The position numbers were made by a program, and so were the translations under genes. Positions 47,102 through 58,400 of a DNA stretch of 64,000 nucleotides are shown in pieces. The notes under the pieces are model-generated. The model did not search any database. It was not told the DNA's origin and was given only the letters and a program-made list of their open reading frames with translations. Origin of the DNA: Spinacia oleracea (taxonomy: Eukaryota > Streptophyta > Magnoliopsida > Caryophyllales > Amaranthaceae); the NCBI RefSeq assembly GCF_020520425.1, contig NC_079487.1, forward strand, positions 62,798,398 through 62,862,397. Direction: 5' to 3'. Numbering within the stretch: the stretch's first letter is position 1; every line of letters starts with the position of its first letter.

Positions 47102-49292
47102 TGATCTAGGGAAAACTAGGTCGTTACTAGTCTCTCCTAATCAAATAAAAAACCTAAACTAACCACTAAATACAAGTAAAGCGGCAAGTAAGGGTCGAAA
47201 TCCACAAGGACTAAGGTGCACTAATTTATGCTAAACAAACAACAAACTAGGTCGGAATAGGGTTGGAAAAGTCAACTAACCAACTAAAACTAAACTAACT
47301 ACCAAAGGACAAACATGGTCAAGGAATGAGATCAAACACCAACAATAATGAAACAAGTATACGAGCAACAATTAAGAATGATGATGCATAAGCAAAGTAT
47401 GAATGATGCGTTAGTAAGAAATAGATCCCCAAATGACTCCCGCCTTGGATCAATTCTTAGAATAGTCAAATGCGAACTCCCGTCCTACACACAACTACCC
47501 TTAGGTCACGGTTAAGCACAAACCAAACAATAGTCAACTTAGGTCAAGATCCCTCGATTTTCCTAAAGTCAACTACCCCAAAATCTAAATCATACACAAG
47601 TAGCTAATTTGCATACAACAAAGTTTGAGTATGCTCAAACAAACAATAATTTAATCATGCAACATCACCAAATTCAAACTCATTTACCCAAATCAATCAT
47701 TGTTAGGTTTTCACTCAAACCCTAACCAATAAACTACTCCATCAACATAAAAACAATAAATTTAAAGACTTTAATAACTAATAACATGATTCTGAGCAAA
47801 GAAACAACTAATTTAAAGATTTAATTATAAAACTAAACATGAAACTAATCTAATCAAAGAAACATATAAAACAATAAATAAGACAATAAATGAAGAGAGA
47901 AGAGTAAAGAAAATCTCATTGATTAAATGATGGAAATCTCCAAATCATCAAGTCCCCCATCTTTGATTCTTCAAAATCCAATTTCAACCCATTTAATTTT
48001 CTCACTTTTCTCTCCCTAAAACTAAAACCCTTGAAAATGAGACTAATTATGTACATTGTAATGAAGTTGGTCCTCAAAATTAAAGAGCTAGGGCTATTTA
48101 TACTAAAGACTAATAAAGAAATTAAAGAGAGAAAAAAAAAGAAATTAAATTAAAACAAAAAGAAAAGGAATTAAAAAGAGAGGAAAAGAAAAGGAAAATA
48201 AGAAAACAAAATAAAAGAGAAAAAAAATAGAAAAAGATAATAAAAGAAAAAAAAATGAAAAGAAAAGTGAGTGGAGAAAAGAAAAAAAAAAGGATTCCTA
48301 AGAAACAGGAGACCAAAAACGGATCCAGACAAAAACAAAAAAAGCAAAGGCCCAAAATTTTCAGCCTTATTTTCTTTCAAAACAACCAGACCCAATCTTT
48401 TTCTTCGTCGTCCCTTCTTCTTCGTTGCTCCGCCTATCACCCTCTTCACATCATCACCAGGCATCATCAACGGCTACCGTCCATCCTCGTCTTTCCTCTG
48501 CAATCAATCATCACCATCCATCATCATCAGCGATCATCGTGGATCGATCTCCCTTCAACCCACACCCATCGTCTCGCATCATCACCGTCCATCCTCAGCA
48601 ATCAATCATCAGAGCCATTCATCTTCCTCCACCATCAACGCACCATCTTCGTCACCTTTTAATTCAATCTCACGGCTCTAATTCTCGGAGCTGTTCAATT
48701 TCATTAATTCCGTACCAAATTTGAGCGCTAAAAAGGTTCGGACGAACTAAATATAGGTTCGGGCGAACCCGTTTCTAATTTGGGCGAACTCAAGGAATGT
48801 TCGGCCGGACCCGACCTTGTCAGGAACTCAAAAATTCGTGTTCGGTCGAACTTAATACGGGTTCGACCATACTCAAATTACTTTGTTTTCTCTGTTTTCT
48901 GTGTTCAATTTTGATTGATTTTGATTGATTTTGATGCACTATTTCATTGCTGATTTGTGGTAATTGGTGGTTTTGTTGATGCGCTTGATGTTGTTATTGT
49001 GTGGCGATGGTGGTAGTATGGTGGTTAGCAGCAGGAAAGGAGATGGAACCATTGATGTGGTGTATGATAGTGGAGATGTGGTGTAGGATAGGACTGCTTG
49101 GATGTTAGGCATAAATGTACCACAATGTGTGTGTTTGACTTTTGCTGACCAAGCGATACAATGGACTTAACTTTGACTTTGAAATTCACGGCTCCAAATA
49201 CGCACACCTACACAATAAATACAAAGGCGAGGGGGAGAAAACGGGACAAATAAAAAATAAAATAAATAGAAATGATAAATAACAATAATGAC

Positions 49293-49347
<55 letters not shown>

Positions 49348-49634
49348 TTAATAATAATAATAGAAAATAAAAACAACTAAATAGAAATTAATAGAAATAA
49401 AATAGAAAATTAATAAGAAAAATAACATAATTAAACTACAAAATTATAAAACAAATAAATTACGGAATTAAGACCTAAAAACTAACAAAAATAGCTAAAA
49501 ATGCTAAACTAAGCTATAAATAATTAAATTAAGAAATTAAGAAAAATAAAGATGAAAAATATTAAAAATAGAATAAAAGGACTCAAGTTATGCCTAAATT
49601 ACTACCCTATGAGCGACTTAAATGTCACTCATCA
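47102..49634 (-). repeat. 5' LTR of gag-only element
   Basis: 2533 bp, same ends as the partner LTR. It carries a longer AAT/ATA microsatellite (49284-49365) than the partner (43208-43236). The GTTCG/CGAAC palindrome cluster is at 48736-48876. Confidence 0.92.
49284..49365. repeat. AAT/ATA microsatellite
   Basis: About 20 near-perfect ATA/AAT units in the 5' LTR of the gag-only element; the 3' LTR has about nine at the homologous place. It accounts for most of the length difference between the LTRs. Confidence 0.9.
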
Positions 49635-51758
49635 TTCACTCTACCTGTTTACAAATTCAATTTCAATTTCAGAATTGACTTTCAATATCAAATTCCAAAT
49701 CCAATTTCAATTTCACTTGTTTTTGTTCTTATCTGATTCGAACCACCACCTCCAACAACCACTGCAACCACCACCGTCTACCACCTCTGTCCAACACCAC
49801 CCAGCCACGACCACCGTCCACCACCGCACGCACCACCACCGTGCCTCCCTGCTCTCTATTCTCCTTCGTCGCGACCCCCTTCCCCTCCCATGTCTCTCTC
49901 CCTTTCTCTCCCTTGCTGCACCACCAACATCACACCACCACCACTTCCCAGCCACCGCACAACCTTCTAAATAAACCTCTGCCCCCATATTTTCTGGCGA
50001 ACCGCCCTCCCACCTCCCAAAACCGATCGAAAAACACCACCAAACTCCCCTGTTTTTTTCCATGTTCGTGCTTCTTTCTCCTTCTCTCTCGTCGTTCTGC
50101 CGCCACAAAACACCCACCACCATTTTCGCCTTCACCGACACAACCCGGCGACACCATGACACCCAGACCCCAACCACCTTCTTCCTCCCTCCTCCCTTCC
50201 CCTTGTTTCGTGCCCTCTCCCCTGCTCGTGCCTCCCTTTCCCAGAAAAAGAAACCAAGTTTCAATTCTTAAACCCATAATAGAGTTAGGCCAAATCTAAC
50301 AATTTGGGCTTTGGGTAAGACAAATCTGAATTTTCAGATTTTCAATTTATCAATAATTATGTTTTAATAATTTTTTTTATAATCTAATTATTTACTAATA
50401 AACTGTTTATTATTTTTCAGGTAGGAAAATATATTTAATTATCGATTCTACTAAAAAAGTTACTAGATTTATTTATCAAGAATTGAAATTTAAATAATAT
50501 TTCATGTAAAATCCATTTTGATTCAAATTTTGATTAATCATATTTTCATTAAATTTCTAAATTATATTTTTATTAAAAATCGTTATTTGTAAATTCAGTA
50601 TATAAATTTATTAATTATAAAATATTAGTATTATAATTTTAATATTTTTAATACTAATTCAATAATTTAATCTTTTGAAAGAATTTAGACTCGGAGCTCA
50701 GGAAGAACGAACGGAGGAAAAACCTTAGCAAATCGCAGAATTGAGGTAACGGCTATTGCTAGTACCCGCAATTCCCTTATAAACGTTATTATGAAATTAT
50801 GACGATATGATTGAATTTATGAACTAAATTGTTTGACAAGTTTTATGAATTGCGGGACTGAATTATGATTTGATTTAATTATTCTTTATAAGATGATTTG
50901 ATTTAGTTTTCTTATAAAATGATGTTTATGTGATTCCATGAAAGAAATGATATTTTATTGATCCCAGGATCTAAATGATCTTTTATGATCTAAATGAGTT
51001 ATGTTACTTTAATTGAAGTACAAAAGCCAAGGCTTAGTAAAATTAAAATATAACATGATAAATGAAAGTGAAAGACCTAGTCTGTTTTGTAGTATATATA
51101 CTATCATGTTTCTATTTCTCGGTCATGCATGTACCTATGGACACCTACCCATGGATTACAATCCCAGGCTCCCATGGTTTATGACCCCAGGCTCGGGCCC
51201 AGACCCAATGTTACCAGTTTGATTATGAACCCAGGCTCCTACGGGCCCAGGCCCTTCATGGAAAAATCTTCCACCAGTTCGTACTTGCCAACAACTAGCA
51301 TGTTAATAATAAATTTTTTTTAATGGATAAATATGATGTTTTATGAAATGTTTTTATATTATTCTATCCTCCCTGTTTTATCAACTAAAATGAGTTGAAA
51401 TGAATTTACGTTGCTAGAATAGTTCGTTACTGAGTCTTCGGCTCACCGTTTTGTTTTCTGTTTTATGTACTGATGGGGACGATGGAAACAAGTAGTGGCG
51501 AGGAATTTCACTTTAATAATGTTCACCTAGTTATATTTTCGCTATAGTTTAAGTAAAGACGTACTTTTAGTAAGTTATGTACTTTTAGTTTGGATATATA
51601 AAGGACTGTTATATTAATTTGGAGATTCAATAGCTTATGTTATGATGTTAATTGCCTTGTAATTCCCAAGAGGGAGTTACGGCAGGTAATGTCCCAACCG
51701 AATTAGGTAAATTCCGCTGCTTAATTACTTGAATTAGAGGTCGGGGTGTTACATAATA

Positions 51759-52097
51759 TCTTTTTCATCGAATGCCTTTTGAGATCGGATGATAAGATCT
51801 TTTGGGTATGTTTATTACGTGATCTAGTCTTTCTTGCGTCAAAAGTAGTTCTACACATTTTGCAATGAAGAACAATCAATTTAGCGGACATGTGATCCAC
51901 CCAAGTTCAGTGAAGAACTCTTTAACATAAACAATTTCGTTCTTAGGGAATACATATTTTAATTCAACTGTATAGGTTGCTAGTGATGCTTTGTTTGGAT
52001 TTTACTTATCCAAGCAGTTCACATATATGTGGAAGACTTTCCATCTGTATATTGGAACATAGAAATTAATATTTAATTTCCCACGCAACAACTCATG
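51759..52097 (-). mobile_element. Copia-1: remainder beyond the gypsy
   Basis: Removing the gypsy and one TAATA joins 19467/19472 to this segment. It continues with sequence similar to the antisense of the RNase H region of Copia-2, for example CTTGCGTCAAAAGTAG and CCAAGTTCA-TGAAGAAC-like blocks. It is heavily decayed with no open frame. It stops near 52097, and no further RT, integrase, gag or 5' LTR of this copy is visible, so Copia-1 is truncated. Confidence 0.5.
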
Positions 52098-52495
52098 TGT
52101 TAGGAAATTATACAACTTTCCTAATGAATTAGATTAGTAGGAATAACAATAATATTTAAAATAACACACACAAACAAATTGATTATCCGACAAGTGTTAT
52201 AATCTCTAAATACCGTGCAAAACTTTTACTGAAAAGATAAATAATACACAAGTGTTCACAACACTTATTGTAACTCACAACCTATACGCACCCCAATTAC
52301 ACCCAAGAATTTTTCTCTAAAAATTCTTTTAAAGATTTTCTCTCTCTCTCTCCTTTATATTTCTTTTTGTTTTTGGGATGATTGTTACAATAATCAATAG
52401 CATGTTTATATATGTTTTTGTTTTTCCTAAAATAGTAGGAGAATAAAAGTAAATAGCTTACCACCTCAAATTGTCATTTCTCTTACGCATCCTAT
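52098..52495. other. LTR-like fragment of an unplaced copia element
   Basis: Begins TGTTAGGAAATTATACAA, a copia-LTR-like start, where the Copia-1 relic ends. A CT-rich, leader-like tract lies at 52310-52370. No second end or TSD could be found before the CACTA end at 52496. Tentative. Confidence 0.3.
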
Positions 52496-52745
52496 CACTA
52501 CGCCAAAAAATGCCTTTTATAGAGCTTAATATGGCCTTTGTTGATGGCTCCGCTATTGTAAGTAAAAGGTACTTTTAATAGTGCTTGTCAAAAGCGCTAT
52601 AAAAAGTACTGTTAGGATAATTCAAATATTTCTTTTATAGCAACTTATAAGCGCTATTAAAGATGTGCTATTAAATATTTTGCCGCCAACTTTTAAATTA
52701 TTTTCTCATAGCAGATTTATATGAAGCGCTATTAAAGTGAATTTC
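52496..52745. mobile_element. CACTA transposon left end
   Basis: CACTACGCCAAAAAATGCC is a typical CACTA terminal repeat. It is followed by repeated subterminal units of the AGCGCTATTAAAG / GTGCTATTAAA type on both strands (52580-52740). No matching right end (TTTTTTGGCGTAGTG) was seen downstream, so the element is truncated or its right end is degenerate. Confidence 0.7.
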
Positions 52746-53388
52746 TTATATATAATTTCGTTGGCTATAATATATTCTATTTTATGTAACAAAATAAATA
52801 CATATTTAATTCAATGTACCATATATTGAAGAGTGTATAGTAAATAGTTGAATATTAATTTCCAAACCTCAATGAATTTTGTAATTTTTACCCTAATAAA
52901 ACCGATTACATAAATATATATGTTCTACAATAAGATTACAAACATTAGACTACGCAAAATACATTAAATAATAGAGTTGTATATTTTTTACAACGTAACC
53001 TAGCTATTATACAATTGTTGAACAGCATGAAGCACCCACTAAGTCCTTACTCCCTCAATATGCTCTTTGTCAAAACTTGAATACTGACAATCTGAAAAAT
53101 ATTGCAAAACAACGGGGTATAAGATATTCACACATATGTAGTTATGGCAGCAAACAGAAACAAAACAGACTCATGTTCTAAATTTTCAAAAGTTCATGAG
53201 AGGTAATTAAGACACTAGTTCATGAAAGGAGGGGGTAGTGTTTTGATTTGTGTTAACCTTAGATCATTTTATATGTTTGGAATTCTAAAGTATATATTAC
53301 ATACTACGTACATTATCAAGATGTACCATTGTGTGTCCCACTTACGTTTCTGGCCAGTTGGCATAGTCATCCATCAAGTCTTTTTTCC
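52746..53388. other. AT-rich sequence, nothing recognised
   Basis: No coding motif, terminal repeat or RNA gene recognised. It may belong to the truncated CACTA or to the 3' flank of the GSTL relic. Confidence 0.3.
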
Positions 53389-53694
53389 ACTCATATATGC
53401 AGTGTGTATGATTTTTAACTCATAAAAGAAGAGCAACTTATTTCAAACTGATATCAGCATACCCTATTTCATATTTCGTGTACAATGATATTAACTAGTT
53501 TCTTTCCAGAGTCTTTGACACGCTGTAATCTTCTACTTTGAACTCATATATGCAGTTTTGTATGATTTTGAACTCATAAAATAAGAGCAACTTATTTCAA
53601 ACTGATATCAGCATGCCTTATTTCATATGCCGTGTACAATGATATTAACTAGTTTCTTTCCAGAGTCTTTGACACGCTGTGATCTTCTACTTTG
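53389..53694. repeat. Tandem duplication, two ~153-bp copies
   Basis: Copies at 53389-53541 and 53542-53694 share AACTGATATCAGCAT, GTACAATGATATTAACTAG and CAGAGTCTTTGACACGCTGT with few differences. Noncoding. Confidence 0.9.
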
Positions 53695-54014
53695 ATCACA
53701 AAATTGAAAAGTTGTACTATCTATTAATATTATAATTCTAAGAACACCTATTCAAAACAGTCATGTAAAAACCTTAATGACAATTTGGAAAAGGAAAGTC
53801 CTCGGAAGAGGAAAATCAAAGGTCAAACAGAACATAAACATAAATCAAGAACACCTTCCGTGAAACTTCTCAAATGAACACATTTCAAGTGTCCAAGGAA
53901 AAAGATTTGTTCCTAGTCCATATTATTCTATGCCAAAAGCATCATAACCACATTGTATAAGTCCCTCCTTTCTTCCATAAGAAACATAATTAACCTCAAA
54001 CATCTATATACCCA

Positions 54015-54248
54015 TTAGGCTATGACAGATGGTGCTTCATTCCAAATTTTGTAAAGTATGTTTGGCATTTTTAAAGTAAGTTTAGTTAAGCTTACCAGGT
54101 TGCGCCTCTTGTTGCTCTTTATATTCAGCCCGTCATCCCATTTGGTTTTCTGGAAGGCCTCAATAGTCAATTGTATCCAGTGCCAGTACCATTTATAGGT
54201 ATGAATGATGATTATCAACAATTGATCTTCGTATTTGATTATGTATTC

Positions 54249-54302
<54 letters not shown>

Positions 54303-54869
54303 CAGATAACAGTTATAAGATTTCGTGCACTATACCTTAAGCCAAGCTGCGAGTTTGGGCCTCCCTTCTGTAATATCATACTTATGCAAATCAATAAAAT
54401 AAAAAAGGATAGTATCTTTGTACAAATGAAGCATACACAACAGCAGCCTGATCAGAAACATAGCAGCAAACATTTGTCAGAGAAACATCAGCAGAACAAC
54501 TAAGATTCTAAATTAATACTCTTGTCAATCTATGCAATATGTCACAAACCAACTTCTAAATTGACAGAAACCTATAAAAAAATGTTTATATGAACGAATA
54601 TGTCTGACTGACCGCGTTAAACTGGGCACCGAGCAGAAAAGCTACTTCGTGATTGTATTTGAAAAACACTCTTCTAAATTGTTGAAAGCATTCCCTAGAA
54701 TTGAACAAGGAGAGAAATGTAAGCTATCACTCACAAATGAAAAGCAATTAACAAATGATTAATCTAAGTTTATATTGATGAAGCCACACTTCGTATTCTG
54801 ACTCATTTCATCCCCTGAACGAGTTCCTCTAAGGTAGAAGAAAAGAGTAGGGTTCCACTTGTCACTGTA
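54015..54869 (-). pseudogene. Glutathione S-transferase lambda (GSTL) relic, 3' exons
   Basis: Minus-strand exons match the lambda-class GST fold in order. The 3' half of the split exon (about 54869-54800) reads YSDKWNPTLFFYLRGTRSGD. The next (54694-54613, after TTCTAG) reads FKYNHEVAFLLGAQFNA. The next (54447-54336, CAG|...AAG|GTATAG) reads VVYASFVQRYYPFL and, after a frameshift, DLHKYDITEGRPKLAAWLK. The last (from ~54174 to a stop at 54015) contains IEAFQKTKWDD. GST lambda enzymes reduce or conjugate small molecules with glutathione in the cytosol. The thioredoxin-fold exons with the catalytic Cys are not in the window. A Mutator-like insertion and frameshifts mean this copy cannot work. 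The blocks resemble the family consensus as I remember it. Confidence 0.8.
54253..54297. repeat. TA microsatellite
   Basis: About 21 uninterrupted TA units, within the intron before the last GSTL exon. Confidence 0.95.
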
Positions 54870-55222
54870 GACAAACAACGGCCAAATTACCAGATTGTTA
54901 TAAAAAAAAGAAGAGTATTTACCAAATTGGTATATAAAAAAACTCCAACCACTTCAAGGTATAAAAAAAAGAGCAGGGGACAGTTGGACCTATTTTTTTG
55001 CCCAGCTTTCATTCCGCAGGGTGCGTGAATTGTACTCCTTTCTTTTTCTTCTTTCATTTTATACTTCATCATTTTTCTTTTTCCTCCCTTTTCATCTTAT
55101 AGTCTGTTTCATAGTTTCATTTACCCTACCTCTCCATTACATTAAAGCGTAAGTTATGTACTCAACTCTTCAAAAAAAACAAAAGAGTTTCCTCACCATA
55201 AGCCATCCAAATAATGAAGCAC

Positions 55223-55384
55223 TGTTAAGATATGTTAAGATATTAGATATTATTCTGTGAATATTCTGTAGAGTCCTAATTATGGTGAGTTACCTAATGT
55301 GTACCTAGGGTTTAGGTAACTGAGTTGTACTATATATACGTATGTTATTAATGAGAATGATACGAGATTACACAATATTTGACA
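55223..55384 (+). repeat. Copia-3 5' LTR
   Basis: TGTTAAGATATGTTAAG ... ACAATATTTGACA, 162 bp. Contains a TATATATA box-like site at 55331-55336 region, compatible with U3 promoter function. Confidence 0.95.
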
Positions 55385-55398
55385 TGGTATCATGAGCC
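55385..55398 (+). other. Copia-3 primer-binding site
   Basis: TGGTATCATGAGCC directly abuts the 5' LTR; it resembles the initiator-Met tRNA site TGGTATCAGAGCC with one extra base. Confidence 0.85.
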
Positions 55399-55488
55399 TA
55401 GGTTAAAAACCCTAGATTTTTTTCCGTAAGAAATTTGAGAGAGTGTAGCCGAGTATTGAGAACATCGACTTTCTTCGCTTGTTGAGTA

Positions 55489-58400
55489 TTGAGATTAGGA
55501 GTTAACAATTCCTTAAGTATCACCATAAGTTCCGATGAGGAGGCACCACCAAAGGTCACCGCCGCCGCCGTCGACCTAGACTACTATCTCGGGTCAGGCG
55601 ACGGCCCCGGTATTGTTATCACCCCTGTGAAACTGAGAGGAGCATCGAACTACGATGAATGGGCCAAAGCCGTTCGTCGCTCGATGATTTCAAAATTCAA
55701 ATTTGGTTTTCTTGATGGGTCTGTGAAGGAGCCCATTACGGACGAGACGAAGATGAAACATTGGATTGCGGTCAATTCGATGGTGGTGTCTTGGATCACA
55801 AACACCATTGACGAGAGTTTGCGTTCGAATCTGGAGGACTTTGATATTGCTCACGAGTTGTGGAGTCATTTGAGGACGCGGTACTGCGTCGTGTCGGGCA
55901 CCAGGGTCTGCCATATTAAGATGGCTCTGAGTGGTTGCAAGCAGGGCACGTCTGAGGGCGTCATGGAGTACTATGGCTGCTTGTCGAAGGTATGGAAGGA
56001 GTACGTACAGTATGCACGAGTTCCCAGGTGTGTATGTGCGGGTTGTACGTGTAATATAGCGAAGCAGGTGGGGGACATTCACGATGAAGATCGTCTGCAC
56101 TATTTCCTAATTGGCCTGGATGATCACTATGAAGCCATTCGTGCACAACTGTTAGCACGATCGCCGTTGCCAGGACTCGACGAGGCGTACCAGACGGTTA
56201 TGAATACCGAGACCATGCGCGCCAAGGCTGCGAGAGGTCCGGAGAGTGTCATGGCGTTCAAGGTCGAGACTAAGGCTCGGTCGAGGTCGGGAGATGTCAG
56301 TGGCAGATTTTGTGGTCATTGCAATCGTGAGGGTCATGAGGAAGAAACTTGTTATCAGCTGATTGGATTTCCTGAATGGTGGGATGAGAAGAAACGAGGT
56401 GGACGAGGGCCTGGTCGAGGAGGCAGGACGTCGATTAGAGGAGGCAGAGTAGCTCGCGGGGCAGCGTCGTCGACCAATGGTGTCGCTCGTGCCAATGCCG
56501 TGAGCAATGCCACAGGAGGGGCGACAACCACTGTGACGAGTGGAGACGGATCGCATGGTGCAGTGACGACAACCAATCATGAGCTTGTTGGGGTGACGAA
56601 GGAGCAAGTCCAGCAAATAGTTGACATCTTGTCACGACCTTCAACCAAGTTGCAAGGTAATCTTGATTTACGTTGGATTGTTGACAGTGGGGCATCACGT
56701 CATGTGACGGGTGATATTTCAATCCTGAGAAATATCAAGACATCAAGAAATCAACAGGTTGTGTTGCCGGACGGTCAACCTGTAAATTCAAACCAATATG
56801 GTTCGGTGGTCTTGGAGGATGGTTTCGTGCTCGATAATGTTCTATTTGTGCCTAAATTGAACTGCAATTTAATTTCTGTAACTCAATTAAGTGACGAATT
56901 ACATTGTGCTGCTCAATTTACTAACAAAATGTGTGTTCTTCAGGACCGCTCGACGAGGATGGTGATTGGCGTAGGTGATCGACAGGAAGGACTATATTTT
57001 TTCCGTGGGGCTCCAAAGGTTCGTGTGCTAGCAGTGGAGTGTGTGGTCGATTTGTGGCATCAACGGATGGGGCATCCGTCGGAAAAAGTGTTGCAGTTAC
57101 TTCCTCATGTGAGTCATAAGATTAGGAAGAATAAAACAATTTGTGATGTATGTCCGCGGGCGAGACAATGTAGGGAGAGTTTTCCAGTTAGTGTTAGTCG
57201 TGCTAGTCGCACATTTGAATTGGTTCATCTTGATTTATGGGGACCCTACAAGACTCCCTCGTCTTGTGGGGCAAAGTATTTTTTTACCATTGTTGACGAT
57301 TATTCTAGAGGTGTGTGGATTTATTTACTGAATAATAAAATGGAAGTTGCATCGACATTTCTTAATTTTGTTGCCATGATTAAGTGTCAGTTTAATAGAT
57401 CCCTTCGGGTAGTATGCAGTGATAATGGTACTGAATTCAATTGCTTACAAAATTATTTTCGTCAACATGGGATTCTGTTTGAGTCGTCGTGTGTTGGGAC
57501 GCCTCAACAAAATGGGAGAGTCGAGAGAAAACACCAACATATTTTGAATGTTGGGAGGGCGTTACGTTTTCAAGGAAATCTTCCAATAAAATTTTGGGGG
57601 GAATGTATTTTGGCCACCTGTTACTTGATAAACCGTACACCTACCCCGATCCTTGACAATAAAACACCTTATGAGATGTTGTTTGGTAAACCACCATCGT
57701 ATGTGCCTATCCGAGTGTTTGGGTGTCTGTGTTATGCATATAATCTCCGGTGTAAAGGGGATAAGTTTGAGTCTCGGAGTCGCCGATGTGTGTTTTTGGG
57801 TTATCCGTTTGGCAGGAAGGGATGGCAACTTTATGATCTAGAGACACATGAGTTCTTCGTCTCACGGGATGTCAAGTTTCATGAAGGGACGTTTCCTTTT
57901 GTAGATGAATCGGATGTGTTGCCACCGGTGCATGATGGTCATGGGGGGCTTGACCATTGGAGTTTGGATGAGAGTGGGACTACGGGTCCTGAGACCGTGT
58001 CGTCGCCTGCAGGTGATACTGCTGGGGTGTCGCCGCCTACAGGTGATACTGAGGGAGCGTTGTCGCTTCCGGGAGCTGATGAGGGGGTGTCATTGACCAG
58101 TGGTGACGACAGGGGAGTGTCGTCGCCTGTGAGGGAGGAACAACAACATGAAACACCTAGTCGAGTGGATTCAGACGTCGTCTCCTCACAGACAGGTGTA
58201 GAGGAAACGACGGGTAGTGACGAGAGTGAGACAAGGCAGTGTGTGGAGGATACGGAGTTAGGAAGGGGGAAGCGTGTGAAGTTTCCGTCGACAAAGCTGA
58301 AAGACTGTGTGATACATACAATACGGGAAAAATATAGTACTTCCGACAAAACACCTACGGCGTCATCACTCTCAGGTACTCCTTATCCTATCACATATTT

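Larger units (their letters stand above)
41012..49634 (-). mobile_element. Gag-only (LARD-like) Athila-type LTR element
   Basis: It is inserted in the gypsy 3' LTR with a TTCAC duplication (41007-41011, 49635-49639). LTRs (minus strand TGATGAGTGACATTTA ... CCCTAGATCA) are at 41012-43498 and 47102-49634. The primer-binding site matches tRNA-Asp. The only coding region is one intact gag-like frame (45371-46975); protease, RT and integrase are absent, so it must borrow them. The LTR start resembles that of the Athila-like element at 61130 (TGATGAGCGGCATTTA), and both use the same primer site. LTRs look highly similar by eye, the main difference being an AAT microsatellite. Confidence 0.9.
19473..51753 (+). 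mobile_element. Tekay-like chromovirus (Ty3-gypsy), full length, with nested insertions
   Basis: LTRs starting TGTAATACCCC and ending GGGAGTTACA / GGTGTTACA lie at 19473-23197 and 40628-51753. A 5-bp duplication TAATA flanks the whole (19468-19472, 51754-51758). Between them are the primer-binding site, gag, protease, RT, RNase H, integrase and a C-terminal chromodomain, in gypsy order. The chromodomain places it among chromoviruses; Tekay/Del-like is my best guess. Four insertions interrupt it: solo LTRs at 21183-22380 and 23254-24934, Copia-2 at 25990-36815 and a gag-only LTR element at 41012-49634. All have matching 5-bp TSDs. Coding regions are broken throughout. Confidence 0.92.
40628..51753 (+). 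repeat. Gypsy 3' LTR (contains the gag-only LTR element)
   Basis: Starts TGTAATACCCCAAAATG at 40628. It is interrupted at 41011 by the 8.6-kb element, resumes at 49640 with CTACCTGTTTACAAATTC, and ends GGTCGGGGTGTTACA at 51753. At the site where the 5' LTR carries a solo copia LTR, this copy reads uninterrupted (about 50930-50945), an empty-site control. Confidence 0.9.

Noticed and set aside
53219..53240. GGGGGTAGTG as the right end of the CACTA element at 52496
   Set aside because: Only TAGTG matches; the T-run and GGCG preceding it in a true inverted end are missing.
57939..58349. Antisense Ser/Pro/Val-rich frame in Copia-3
   Set aside because: Mirror of the linker region between integrase and RT; other-strand frames across the gag-pol are shadows.
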